A DNA stretch of 64,000 nt, taken from positions 7,430,566 through 7,494,565 of the forward strand of contig NC_034013.1 in NCBI RefSeq assembly GCF_000346465.2, in the 5' to 3' direction. The notes under the pieces were generated by a model that made no database searches, was not told the DNA's origin, and saw nothing but the letters and a program-made list of their open reading frames with translations. Below, piece by piece: positions 1 through 11,700 of the stretch (position 1 is the stretch's first letter; the number at the start of each line of letters is the position of its first letter). The stretch is from Prunus persica. Taxonomy: Eukaryota; Streptophyta; Magnoliopsida; Rosales; Rosaceae. The translations under genes and the position numbers were made by a program.

Positions 1-1287
1 GGGAACATCATAATATGATGGGAGAAGTGATTTGGTGTCTTTTGACTGAAATCCAATGGCTAAAACTATGCAATACACCAACCACTCCATTTTAGAACGA
101 ACTTCGTACGAACCTGAATTGTCCAATTTCATGCACCAATCGATATCGGATTGAGTCCAAAACTTGGGGAACACCATAACATGATGGGAGGAGTCGCTGA
201 CTTTTTAGTGAAATCCAATGGCTAAAACTATGCAATACACTAACCACTCCATTTCAGAACCAACTTCGTACGAACCTGAATTGTCCAATTTCATGGACCA
301 ATCGATATCGGATTGAGTACGAAACTGGGGGAACATCAAAATACAGTAGGAGGAGTCATTTGGTGTGTTTTGAGTGAAATCCAACAGCTAAAACTATGCA
401 ATACACCAACCACTCCATTTCAGAACGAACGTCATACGAACCTGAATTGTCCAATTTCATGGACCAATCGATATCGGATTGAGTCCAAAACTTGGGGAAG
501 ATCATAATACGGTGGGAGGAGTCATTTGGTGGGTTTTGATTGAAATCCAATCTCTACAACTATGCAATACACCAACTACTCCATTTCATAACGAACTTCG
601 TACGACCCTAAATTGTCCAATTTCATGGACCAATCGATATCGGATTGAGTCCAAACTTGGGGATCATCATAATAAGGTGGGAGGAGTCATTTGGTGGGTT
701 TTGAGTGAAATCCAATCTCTACAACTATGTGACACACTAACCACTCCATTTCATAACGAACTTCGTACGAACCGGAATTGTCCAATTTCATGGACCAATC
801 GACATTGGATTGAGTCCAAAACTTGGGGATCATCATAATAAGGTGGGAGGAGTGATTTGGTGTCTTTTGACTGAAATCCAGTGGCTAAAACTATGCAATA
901 CACCAACCACTCCATTTCATAACGAACTTCGTACGAACCTGAATTGTCCAATTTCAAGGACCAATCGATATCAGATTGAGTCCAAAATTTGAGAAACATC
1001 AGAATATGATGGGAGGAGTCATTTGGTGACTTTTGAGTGAAATCCAATAGCTAAAACTACGCAATACACTAACCACTCCATTTCAGAACGAACTTCGTAC
1101 AAACTTGAATTGTCCAATTTCATGGACCAATCGATGTCGGATTGAGTGCAAGACTTGGGGAACATCATAATACGGTGGGAGGATTCATTTGGTGTGTTTT
1201 GAGTGAAATCCAATCTTTACAACTATGCAATACACCAACCACTCCATTTCAGAACGAACTTCGTACGAACCTGAATTGTCCAATTTC
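1..1287 (+). repeat. 166-bp satellite array, left block
   Basis: About eight head-to-tail monomers of roughly 166 bp. The recurring landmarks in this orientation are CGAACTTCGTACGAACCTG, CCAATCGATATCGGATTG and AACTTGGGGAACATCATAA. Open frames of about 64 codons recur once per monomer on both strands, as expected of a repeat with few stops, so I do not treat them as genes. Two variant types are visible. One reads CAATGGCTAAAAC beside GACTTTTGAGTG; the other reads CAATCTCTACAAC beside GGGTTTTGAGTG. The array is cut at 1287 by the CACTA insertion and resumes in the same orientation at 16302. Confidence 0.95.
1285..1287. other. Target site duplication TTC, left copy
   Basis: TTC directly precedes the CACTA terminus, and the same TTC follows the other terminus at 16299-16301. 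Removing the element and one TTC restores the satellite motif CAATTTCATGGACC. A 3-bp duplication is the rule for CACTA elements. Confidence 0.93.
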
Positions 1288-1315
1288 CACTACTACAAAA
1301 AAGCAAAAAGACGAC
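1288..1315 (+). repeat. CACTA left terminal inverted repeat (28 bp)
   Basis: It starts CACTACTACAAAAA and continues through AAAAAGACGAC. It pairs with 16271-16298 except at three central bases (AGC here against GTG). CACTA-class transposase cuts at this terminus. Confidence 0.93.
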
Positions 1316-2898
1316 GGTAAATCACCTTCGTGTATTCGGTTTTTCAATGGTCGTGGAATCCACCGTCATCTTTTTCCTCATAAACCGCGATGCTAAATCA
1401 CCGTCGTTGTTAAAGTATACAACGTCATCAACAAATACAAAACGATGTCTTTGTACTGCAAAAAGATCTAAAAAAGCAGTCGAGGATGAGAATAGACGAC
1501 CAACTCTCTAAAAAAACCGTCGTTAAAAAGGAAAAATATGACACATATTAACAGAACAAGGCCGCAAGATAGACATACAACGACGAAAATTAAAATAAGA
1601 CGCCGTTAAATATCATTTTCACGACAATAAAAAATATGACGTCTTTAAATACATTAGAAGACGACGTTATTGATACCTACTACGTCGCCTATATAAAAAT
1701 AGCCGTTGTAAAATAAATTTTCGACTTCGATTTTTCTATAAAAGATGACGTGGAAATAGTTGTCAGTGTCATTATTTACGACGTATGTATTTATAGAGTA
1801 GACGTTGAACAACGAAACAACGTCGGTTACAAATATATGCGAGTCGTATTACAAAATTTATACGTCCTATTTTCAGAAACAAACAACGACGATAGATATT
1901 AGACGTTGTTAAATAAAACAACGTCGAAAACAAAAAAAAAACAGACGTGTTTAGTCTGCTAAAGTTCTAAAAAATAGTCGAGGATGAGAATAGACGACCA
2001 ACTCAAACAAATCACCGTCGTTAAAAAGGAAAAATATGACACATATTAAAAGAACAAGGCCGCAAGATAGACATACAACGACGACAACTAAAACACTACG
2101 CCGTTAAATATAATTTTCACGACAAGAAAAAATATGACGTCTTTAAATACATGAGAAGACGACGTTATTGAAATCTACTACGTCTCTTATTTACAAACAA
2201 CCGTCGTGAAATAAATTTTCCACTTCGATTTTTCTAAAAAAGATGACGTGGAAATAGTTGTCAGTGTCATTATTTACGACGTATGTATTTATATAGTTGA
2301 CGTTGAAATGCGAAACAACGTCGGTGGCATTTATATAGTCGACGTTGTATTTATATGTATTCATTACTCACGACGCACTTATTAATATAGACGACGTTGA
2401 ACTTCTAAACAACGTCGGTTCCAAATAAATGAGAGCCGTATTACAGAACATATAGACGGCGTTGATTATGATGAGAGCCGTATTACAAATAACGTCGTTT
2501 AATTGATATTAGACGGCGGTTATAATGAATTACTGTCGGAATTCATTTCGTTCCTCTTCGTTTATAAAAGAACTTGCGACGTGGAAAATGTATGATGACG
2601 TCGTATTTTTTAACGTTCAGATTATATATCTCATTTTTTAGACGTCGGTATTATGGGATTGGAGTCGTGTTATTTTGAATTACATGGCGGTTCTTAATCC
2701 TTCCCCGACGTGATATCCTGAATAATTGCTTCACAATAGCGTCGTGGTTCTTCATTGTTACGTTGCTTTAAGACGTCGGTAAATATGCTGAATAACTGGT
2801 TCACAATAACGTCGTGTTTTATTTGAACGTAGAAAGTGAAGAAATCACATTACAATATATTACAAAATTAATGTCATACACTACCAATTACATAAGCA
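1316..2898. repeat. Left subterminal motif region and TNP2 3' flank
   Basis: No coding sequence is visible. The stretch is dense in 6-8 bp motifs of the form ACGACGGT, GACGACGT, CCGTCGT and TGACGTC in both orientations, spaced some 15-40 bp apart. In En/Spm-type elements subterminal repeats bind the TNPA protein to bring the ends together; that role here is inference. The stop codon of TNP2 lies at 2899-2901, so the inner part of this stretch also holds the TNP2 3'UTR and poly(A) site, which I cannot place. Confidence 0.8.
1479..2330. repeat. Tandem duplication of about 498 bp within the left subterminal region
   Basis: The block beginning GTCGAGGATGAGAATAGACG at 1479 returns at 1977. The same succession follows in both copies, including AAAAAGGAAAAATATGACAC, GGCCGCAAGATAGACATACA and GATGACGTGGAAATAGTTGT, with scattered substitutions and small indels. 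The offset is 498 bp. The copies are clearly diverged, so the duplication predates the insertion at this site. Confidence 0.88.
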
Positions 2899-5800
2899 TC
2901 ATTCAATCCATATATCTTCACACCCATCTCGAATATTTTGACCACCTAACTCACCCACCAGTTCATCAAATGTGTCAACATTTGGCATCCCTCTAGTAAA
3001 TGGCTCACAATCAATTATCACATCACCTAAGACTTCATCACCAATAACATCATTATATTCTCTATTAGGCATTGATAACACTACCGACCAACCACGATGC
3101 ATCGGGTCGTCAACAAAAAATATTTGTTTGACTTGAGAAGCCAAAACAAATTGGTCATTCCTATGTCCAATTTTACTCAAATCTACAAGGGTAAATCCAA
3201 GTTCGTCGACTACAAGACCAGAACTATCTATCCAATCACACCTAAAGACTGGGATTGTAAACTTTTGGTAGTCAAGGTCCCAAATTTCTTGAATGACACC
3301 ATAGAAACCCATATTTGAGAGAATTGGGTTTTTATCCTTGGCACTAGCAACTTGCATGGTATGTGCAAGTAAATAAACTCCACTATTTTGAGTTGTCCGC
3401 ACATCATCTTGTGCCTTGATATTGAATTTAATACCTTTAATAAGATAGCTCCTATATAATGGCACTGCCATGTTTGGACCAACTGCTAGCCACCTTAAAT
3501 TTTCTGATACGCCATGATTGTCTTCCTCAAGTTCACTTTGAACCTGCAAATTAATCATATCTTAATTCAATCTAACATAGAAATAAGAAGAAAATTAAAA
3601 GAGAAATATGTTATTCAACAACATATACCTTGAAGCGTAGCCATTGAATGAAAGTGCTATTGTGCTTATCCTGCAGCCATTTTGTTCTCTTTCTAAATTT
3701 TGGATAAGCAGTCTTGATGTGGATCATATGTTGCCTACATGACACGAAAAATTCAAGCATTACGGTCCCAAATATATAAGATAAACATAAGAAATAATTT
3801 AAAATGGAAACTTAAAGAATAAAACTCATACGTACTCGATATAAGGTAGGACTTTCTCCGTATTCTCCAAGACACATAGATGTGCTTGATTCAACAGGTC
3901 CTGATCAACTACGCTCACTGTGCAACCTGATAATGGCTTTGAAACTCCCATCTTTTGGCTTGAAGGCACTCCAACTGTACTAACATCAGATAAATGCTGA
4001 GTACAAAACTCTACCGCTTCTTCAGCTATATACCGCTCAGCAATGCAACCTTCGAGACGAGTACGATTCTGAACATACCCCTTCAGCACTTTCATATATC
4101 TTTCAAACGGATACATCCACCTAAAATATACTGGCCCACATAGACGAACTTCTCTGACAAGATGTACTACTAGATGAACCATGATATCAAAGAAGGAAGG
4201 GGGAAAGTACTTCTCAAGCAAACACAGAGTAACTACTACATCTTCTTCCAACTTATCTAGCTTGGAAACATCAACAGTCTTTGCACATATAGCATTGAAG
4301 AAGAAGCACAAACGAGTTATTGCATGCCTTGCAGGCTTCTCCAAAACAGAACGAATTGCCACAGGGAGCAATTGTTGCATTAAGGTATGACAATCATGTG
4401 ATTTAAGGCCAAGAAGTCTTGAATCTTGTAAAGATACAAGATTTTTAATATTTGAAGAATAACCTTCAGGGACCTTCATACCATAGAAAGAATTGCAAAC
4501 CTCTCTCTTCTCTGCTCTTGACAAATTCCAAGGCCCAGGAGGCAAACGAGTACGTCTTTCTCCATACTCGGGTTGCAAATCAGTTTTGACCCCCATGTTC
4601 AATAAATCTAATCGAGTTGCAATCCCATCTTTATTTTTTCCAGGGATCTCCAGCAATGTACCAATGATACTATCGCAAACATTCTTCTCAATGTGCATAA
4701 CATCTAGGGCATGCCTCACAGGAAGGTATTTCCAATACTCGAGATCAAAGAATATTGATTTCTTCTTCCAACAAACTCTGTCACCATTTTCAACCATATG
4801 CAGCACTTCTTCTCCGGTTAATGGCTCGGGAGGTATGCCATATTCAGGTTTCCCATTAAAAGCTGCACGTTGCCTCCTATATGGATGATTGATTGGTAAC
4901 CATTTCTATGCCCAATGTAATAAATTTTGTGGCCATTTTTCAACCTGTGACTAGGTGTATCATCGCCGCATATTGGACAAGCTTTATATCCTTTAACAAC
5001 ACAACCAGATAAGTTTCCATAGGCGGGGAAATCATTAATTGTCCACATTAATGCAGCTCTAAGTGTAAAGTATTCTCCATTATGTGCATCATACACTCCT
5101 CTAATCCTATCCCACAAAGATTTTAAATCATCAATCAAAGGCTCCAAGTAGACGTCTATATCATTTCCGGGTTGTTTAGGACCGGAAATCAATAAGGTTA
5201 ACATCATGAACTTTCGTTTCATGCACAGCCATGGAGGGAGATTATATGTAACTAAGATAACCGGCCAACAACTATATCTGCTACTTAGAGAACTGTGGGG
5301 ATTGAATCCATCAGATGAAAGAGCCAATCTCAAGTTTCTCGGCTCATTACCAAACTCAGGCCATTTATTATAAAGAAGTTTCCAAGACGGGGAATCCGCC
5401 GGATGAGACATCTGACCGTCAATTGATTTTCTAGCAGCATGCCAAGTCAAACTCTTAGCTGTCTCATGTGATTGAAACATCCTTTCAAACCTTGGAATTG
5501 GAGGAAAATACCACACCACTTTCGCTGGCACACCCTCTTTCAAGATTGAATCTTTGCCTTCCTTCCACCTTGAGATACCACAAGTAGGACAATTAGTTGA
5601 ATCTTCATACTCCTTCCTATACAAGATGCAATCATTGGGGCATGCGTGCATTTTCTCATAACTCAGCCCCAATGCACACAAAGTCTTTTTAGCCTCATAC
5701 ATAGAGGTTGGTATTGTATTTCCTTCTGGAAGCAAATCGCCTTGAAGTATCAATAATTATGTAAAACAGACATCACTCATCCCATGTTTTGCCTTCAAAT

Positions 5801-6245
5801 TATACAACTTCACTAATGCCGATAACTTCGTATACTTTCTACAACCAGGGTACACTGGTTGATCTCCATCCCCAATCACATTGGCAAACTCATACGGATC
5901 GGAACCAAAATCACCAAAATCATTATCATCCATATCAATTTCTTCAGACACAAAACTGTACCTACTATGGCCATCATCTTCTTCAACATTTCTACTAGCA
6001 TTAGTAGTTGCTTCCCAAGGTTTTCCGTGAAATGTCCAATTCTTATAGCTTTGGTCAATTCCATTAAAGTATACGTGATCCCTTATAATTCCAACCCCAA
6101 ACAACTTCAAATTAACACATTTAACACATGGACAACGGATATGTGTTGTAGTTAGAAGATTTTCTACAGCAAAGTTCAAAAATGCTTCCACCCCAAACTC
6201 ATATGCCTTCGATCTTCTATCCGAGTGCATCCATGACTTATCCAT
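2899..6245 (-). pseudogene. TNP2-type CACTA transposase, disrupted
   Basis: The likely gene is join(6245..3836, 3734..3629, 3543..2899), about 1,050 codons. It starts at the ATG of MDKSWMHSDRRSK; the longer upstream frame uses no ATG. Domains in order are the transposase-associated N-terminal domain with Cys pairs (RCPCVKC), the Transposase_21/TNP2 core (ACPNDCILYRKEY, DGFNPHSSLSSRYSCWPV, YNLPPWLCMKR, PGPKQPGNDIDVYL-like, NDFPAYGNLSG), DUF4218 (DALDVMHIEKNVCDS, HLVREVRLCGPVYFRWMYPFERYMK) and DUF4216 (PVFRCDW, QVKQIFFVDDP). The first intron uses donor GTACGT and acceptor TAG and keeps the Glu-Gln reading; the second uses GTATAT and GCAG. Two lesions are seen: an in-frame TAA at 5759-5757 after SDVCFT, and a 1-base loss near 4902-4905 after YIGHR that ends the upper frame at 4818. 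The product would catalyse element excision and integration in the nucleus; this copy probably cannot. Confidence 0.92.
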
Positions 6246-6254
6246 CTCCAACAC

Positions 6255-7080
6255 TATAACCTATTATCTATAATAAAGTGAAAATACAGGCAATGACCAT
6301 CACTATAGCAGATTATACAAAGATCTAATAGCAAGTAATACACAACAGAGACGACGGGTTTTAAACAAAAACAGACGTATTTGGCATATATAGACGACGG
6401 ATTTTCAACAGACGTCGTCTAATATAAGTAATACAAACGACGGTTTATGAAAAAACCGTCGTGTATAAGTAATACAACGACGGTAGTTTAAAAAAACCGT
6501 CGTGTAATCGTCGTCGTATGCCTAAAAAGGCGTCGTGTCTCAGTTTATTTTCAAGAACCCAAAACCCATTAAGAACACAACATATATATGAAACCAAGCA
6601 AGAAACCAACATATACATGAAACCAAGCATGAAAACAATAAATCCATTCCCAATTCAACATAACATAGGGTGATTAAAAGATCCGACAAAATTAAATCCA
6701 TTCCCAATTCAACATAACAGATAATGTAATCCATGAACCCATTAAACAGAAAATCCATGAACCCATACCTATAAGCACATTATTAACAGATCGCAAAGCA
6801 TATACCTAAAACCCTTTAACAAAACAACCTAATATCATTCAATGAATTTACAAGGGGAAGATAGGGTTTGTACTTACAGGTTGGACGAGCTCACAGATTC
6901 GACGGAGCCTGGAGAGTGCAACTTTTAATTAGAGCAGAAGTGAGAGAGCGAAATGTTATGTTGCGCGAAATCTGAAAATTTTAGGGTTCAGGGTTAGAAG
7001 TATAAGAATAAGAGCCAAATCTAAAAAATTTAGGTCGCGCAAAAATTTTTACAGAGCGCGCTCTTTAAAACGTCGAAAGA
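6255..7080 (-). promoter_or_regulatory. TNP2 leader: 5'UTR exon, 5'UTR intron and presumed promoter
   Basis: Reading the minus strand, a leader rich in CTCTC and TCTGCTC ends at 6878 with the splice donor GTAAGTAC (6877 downward). Acceptor candidates ending ATAG lie near 6262, just upstream of the ATG at 6245, giving a 5'UTR intron of about 615 bp. The intron contains ACGACGGT-type motifs and short repeats (CCATTCCCAATTCAACATAA twice, at about 6644 and 6698). The presumed promoter at about 6990-7080 holds GCGCG motifs and a perfect 12-bp palindrome, AGAGCGCGCTCT, at 7053-7064. The transcription start is not determined. Confidence 0.55.
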
Positions 7081-7179
7081 AAAACCATGGCGAAAGTTCT
7101 ACAAGAACCGACGTAAATGTAATATTCCACGACGGAAACACTGAATGTAACGCCGTTTATTTTGACGCTTCATTTTTCG

Positions 7180-8500
7180 GATTAATTTTAAATTTATTTT
7201 GAATATTTTGATATAAAGACGACTGAAAAACCACGTCGGGGTTAAGAAATTGAAGACGTTGTAAATTATAATAGACGACTTACATGTTAAAATGACGTCG
7301 TTTAAAGTATAAACCATGTCGGATATTTTACTGCACGACGTAACATATGTATTCCACGACTCAACCACCGTCGTTAAAAATTAATACCCTAAACCCTTAA
7401 AACTAAATTATATAATTTAAAATTTTAAGTTTATAAAAGGGTTTATGGTTTTACAGCCTAGTATATACCCTAGACTACCCAAAAATTATACTTTAAAAAT
7501 AAACCCCAATAAATAACAACCCTAATCTCTAAACCCTAGACTCTAAACCCTAAACCATAAAACTAGAAGTGATTTTATGACTCATCAAAATAATTTTGTT
7601 TTGGATGGTCATTTTAAATTTTTGTTATTCAAAATGAATTTTTTCAAGGTTTAGGGGGAAGAAAATATATCAATGACTTCATAGGAGTTGACTTTGCATT
7701 TTTCTGATTTATTTTAAATTTATTTTGAATATTTTGATATAAAAATAATAAAATATTCTTATCACAATAACAAACCACGTCGGGGTTAATAAATTGAAGA
7801 CGTTGTAAATTATAATAGACGACTTACATATTAAAATGACGTCGTTTAGAGTAGAAACCATGTCGGATATTTTACTACACGACGTAGCATATGTATTCCA
7901 CGACTCAACCACCGTCGTTAAAAATTAATACCCTAAACCCTTAAAACTAAATTATATAATTTAAAAATTTAAGTTTATAAAAGGATTTATGGTTTTACAG
8001 CCTAATATATACCCTATACTACCCAAAAATTATACTTTAAAAATAAACCCCAATAAATAACAACCCTAATCTCTAAACCCTAGACTCTAAACCCTAAACC
8101 ATAAAATTAGAAGTGATTTTATGACTCATCAAAATAATTTTGTTTTGGATGGTTATTTTAAATTTTTGTTATTCAAAATGAATTTTTTCAAGGTTTAGGG
8201 GGAAGAAAATATATCAATGACTTCATAGGAGTTGACTTTGCATTTTTCTGATTTATTTTAAATTTATTTTGAATATTTTGATATAAAAATAATAAAATAT
8301 TCTTATCACAACAACAAACCACGTCGGTGTTAATAAATTGTAGACGTTGTAAATTGTAATAGACGACTAAGTTGTTAAAATGACGTCGTTTAAATGAGAA
8401 ACCATGGCGGATATTTAACTATCCGACGTAAAATATATATTCCACGACTTAACCGTTGTCGTTACAAAGTACTACCCTGAACCCTTAAGAAATTGAAGAC
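7180..8500. repeat. Tandem array of 526-544 bp units with telomere-like tracts
   Basis: The motif AATTTATTTTGAATATTTTG occurs at 7191, 7717 and 8261, marking two full units and a partial third. Each unit contains ACGACG-type motifs, a long AT-rich segment and, in the two full units, a short run of AAACCCTA-like words (about 7530-7560 and 8070-8100). These resemble the plant telomere repeat but are interrupted. No coding potential is seen. This is the spacer between the two transposon genes. Confidence 0.85.
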
Positions 8501-8757
8501 GTTGTAAACCATAAACGACTCAATTGTTCAAAGAACGTCGTCTAAATATCCTTTTACGTCGGATTTGTTTAAAACGAAACAACAAAAAACGACGGTTTTT
8601 GACTTTATTAGGTCGTTGGAAAAGTATTACACGTCGGTTACGCAATTTGTATGTTTGTTTTTTTTTTAATTTAAGAAAACCTCAACGAATTTTTACATTA
8701 TATATTATAGACAAAATTTGTACATTATGCATAAATATCAAGTGTTCAATAATTCCC
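8501..8757. other. Short non-coding segment downstream of the Ulp1 fusion gene
   Basis: It contains further ACGTCGTC/ACGACGG motifs, then an AT-rich stretch from about 8640. On the minus strand this follows the stop codon of the fusion gene and probably contains its 3'UTR. I see no confident polyadenylation signal. Confidence 0.5.
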
Positions 8758-11700
8758 CTATTCCAGGTGAAGGCAAACAAACTCTGCCCATTCATTCCGG
8801 ACTTCATCAATTGCTTCTTGGGGGTATGGCGCTTCCTGTTTTCCCTTGGCATACTGCATAAACAATGACTATTAGGGTTTATAAATAAAAAGAAATTCAA
8901 TCACAGACGACGATATTTTTCATAACCGACGTAGTATATCTATTCAACGACGGTAATTTTACATGACCGTTGTTGATAATACAAAAAACGACGTAAAATG
9001 TATGAAGGTAATTTCTTCTTACCTTCTTCTCAAACGCCAAGGAAGGATCCATGATGATGTCCCTCATGAAGCGCATCACATAATACCCGCATTCGACACT
9101 GCTGGGTTGCTTTGGTGTGCCTGACAGAGTTTTCCAGATTACTGCTTTACGGCCTGATCTGGCTATGTGAGAATTATATATTTTTATAGCACTGTTCACG
9201 ATGTTTTTGGCCTCTTCATCGACCACACGATTTTCGGGCAGAGGATCCAGAAAATAGACGGTTTCCCTCTTTGCTCTCACAATCAGCAAGATCCAATGAC
9301 GGCTGCCCAAAATTAATATAAAAACGACGATTATTTACAAAAATGACGTATTATAATATTTCACACGACGAAATAAAGTAGCAATCGACGACATTATATA
9401 TTTATCACGACGATAAATAACTACCGACGTGGTTAGTAGTTTCAAACGACTCAATAAAATAAAACACCGACGTGGTTAGTTTATACGCTGTCATTTATTG
9501 AAAATCATAAAAACAAAATCCTGTTAAGGAGACTAACCCTGGATTGTAAGGCATCATGAAAATCTGTTCACCATCAGTCTTCTGAAGTCGAGCTGCTACC
9601 AATCGTGATCTGTCAGCTATTGTGCCAGAGTTGGCACTAACTGTAGCAGGGTCGATAAAGCCAACCATGCTGCACATATTTGCTTGTTTCAAAAGATCAT
9701 GTAAGTACCTAAATATATAAAATAATATAAACAAGTCAGCACAAAAAAACACACGACGGTTATGTATAACAAAACGACGTATTATAAAATTTCACACGAC
9801 GTACTGAAATAGACAACGACGTTATAATATATTTATCACGACGGTACATACTAACGACGTGGTTAGTTAGTTAAGACGACGCAATAAATAAACCAACGAC
9901 GTATTATTTTAGAATGGCAAGCCTCATATATACAGCAACCACAGTAGCTCCTATTTCTTCCATGCCTGCAAATTGTGTAATATCTTCAGGCAGGACGAAG
10001 GTATCGCGTTCTAGACCAAACACCTCCTTATCAATTGTAAAGTGCAGGGTCTATTCCTGAGGCACGAGTGTCGTTTCCGCATAACGACAAAGGGATTTTA
10101 AAGAAGATGGCGCCTCCATATTTGAATAATCAACAATTTTAATAACCTGTTTAAAGAAATAAAAAAAATGACGTGGTAATTCAATAAAAACGACGGTTTA
10201 AGGAATAAAACGTCGTCTGAAAAGAATTTAAACGACGGTGAAAAAACCGTCGTGGTGAACAATTTATTACGTCTTAGAAAAAAATTCCGCCGTCTAAGTT
10301 GTAAACAAACGACGGTTTAAAGAAAAATATCGACGTCTAGAATTTTGAAAAACAAATAAAAAAGGCAAAGTTATGTGAACATACCTGGTCGTCATGCTTT
10401 TCTTCATCTTCTTTCTCCTTTTCATCTTGTTTTTCTTCTTTCTTCTCTTCATCTTTTTTTTCTTCTTCCTTCTCTTCTTCTTTTTTTTCTTCATTCTTCT
10501 CTTCATCTTGATTTCCTTCATTTTTCTGTTTTAAGTAATACAGAATGTAGAGAAAGTAAAAAAATTAAATTCAAACGTCGTGGTAAGACAAAACACAAGA
10601 CAGTATGTAAGAATTATGGACGTCTTAAATTATTAAATGATGGTAAATAGTAAACGTCGTAGGATTTATATATTACGTCGGGAATGACTAACACCGTCGT
10701 CTAAAAACCACAAAGTTTTAAAAATAACGACGTTTAATGCCGTGTAAAACAAGTAAACTAAATACGACGTGGTATTGAAATACAAACGACGGTTTATTTT
10801 TAAAATCGTCGTGGTATGTATTTCAAACGACGGTTTTATTAATAATAACGACGTCTAATAGTTTTTTAAAAAAACAGAGAATTCAAAGTTCAGATATGTT
10901 ACCTTTTCTTCCTGATATTTCCCATTTTTGGCAGTATCATCCTCAAAATGTAGAGATCTCACATCACCTCCAGAGCAGCTTGCTTTGTCAGACATTGGAT
11001 TTTTGGGACTTTGGCTAATTCTTGGTTTAAGCATGCTTGGATCAAAATTGGGAATTAATTGGGAAAGCTGACTCAGGAAATGCTCCCTCTCAGCCTCTAC
11101 CAATTGTTTGGTTCTAGCCTCCATCCTTAAAGCCTCTTCCCTTGCCTTAGCTTCCATCTTTTTATTCTCTTCTTGAAGGAGAACTCTTAAACTGTCCTTT
11201 AAACGGTCGTCAAAGCTCATCCTCTGTGGTTTGGGTAAATTGAAATATTGCCTTGGGGAAATCCCAGCACTTACACCTCTCACTCTGCCTAGACGCTCGG
11301 GGCCCAAAGCCATGGTCAGCACATCATTGCTGCCAGATACACTGACTTTGCCTTCCGAGACTTGTTTTTGCAATTCATCCTAAAATAAAGATATATAAAA
11401 AAGTAAGAACAAAAAACACACGACGGTTATTTATACACAAACGACGTATTATATAATTTCAGACGACGCAATAACATATAAATCGACATTATTATAATTT
11501 ATCACGACGGTAGTTATACCGACGTGGTTAGTTTTTTAAAACGACGAAATGAATAAACCATCGACGTCTTATGCTTTATTTACAGATAACAGAGGGATGA
11601 TTCAATATTCACACCTTTAACGACCTTGTTTAAAACATTTCGCCGTAGTAATTTAATACAAACGACGCGAAAATGAACCACCGACATCTTATGCTATAAT

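Noticed and set aside
7500..8110. True telomere sequence
   Set aside because: The AAACCCTA-like words are few and interrupted, and lie inside a tandemly repeated transposon spacer.
10375..10650. 91-codon plus-strand frame rich in Leu, Phe and Ser
   Set aside because: It is the antisense of the Glu/Lys-rich exon at 10385-10525, whose splice sites and phase support the minus strand.
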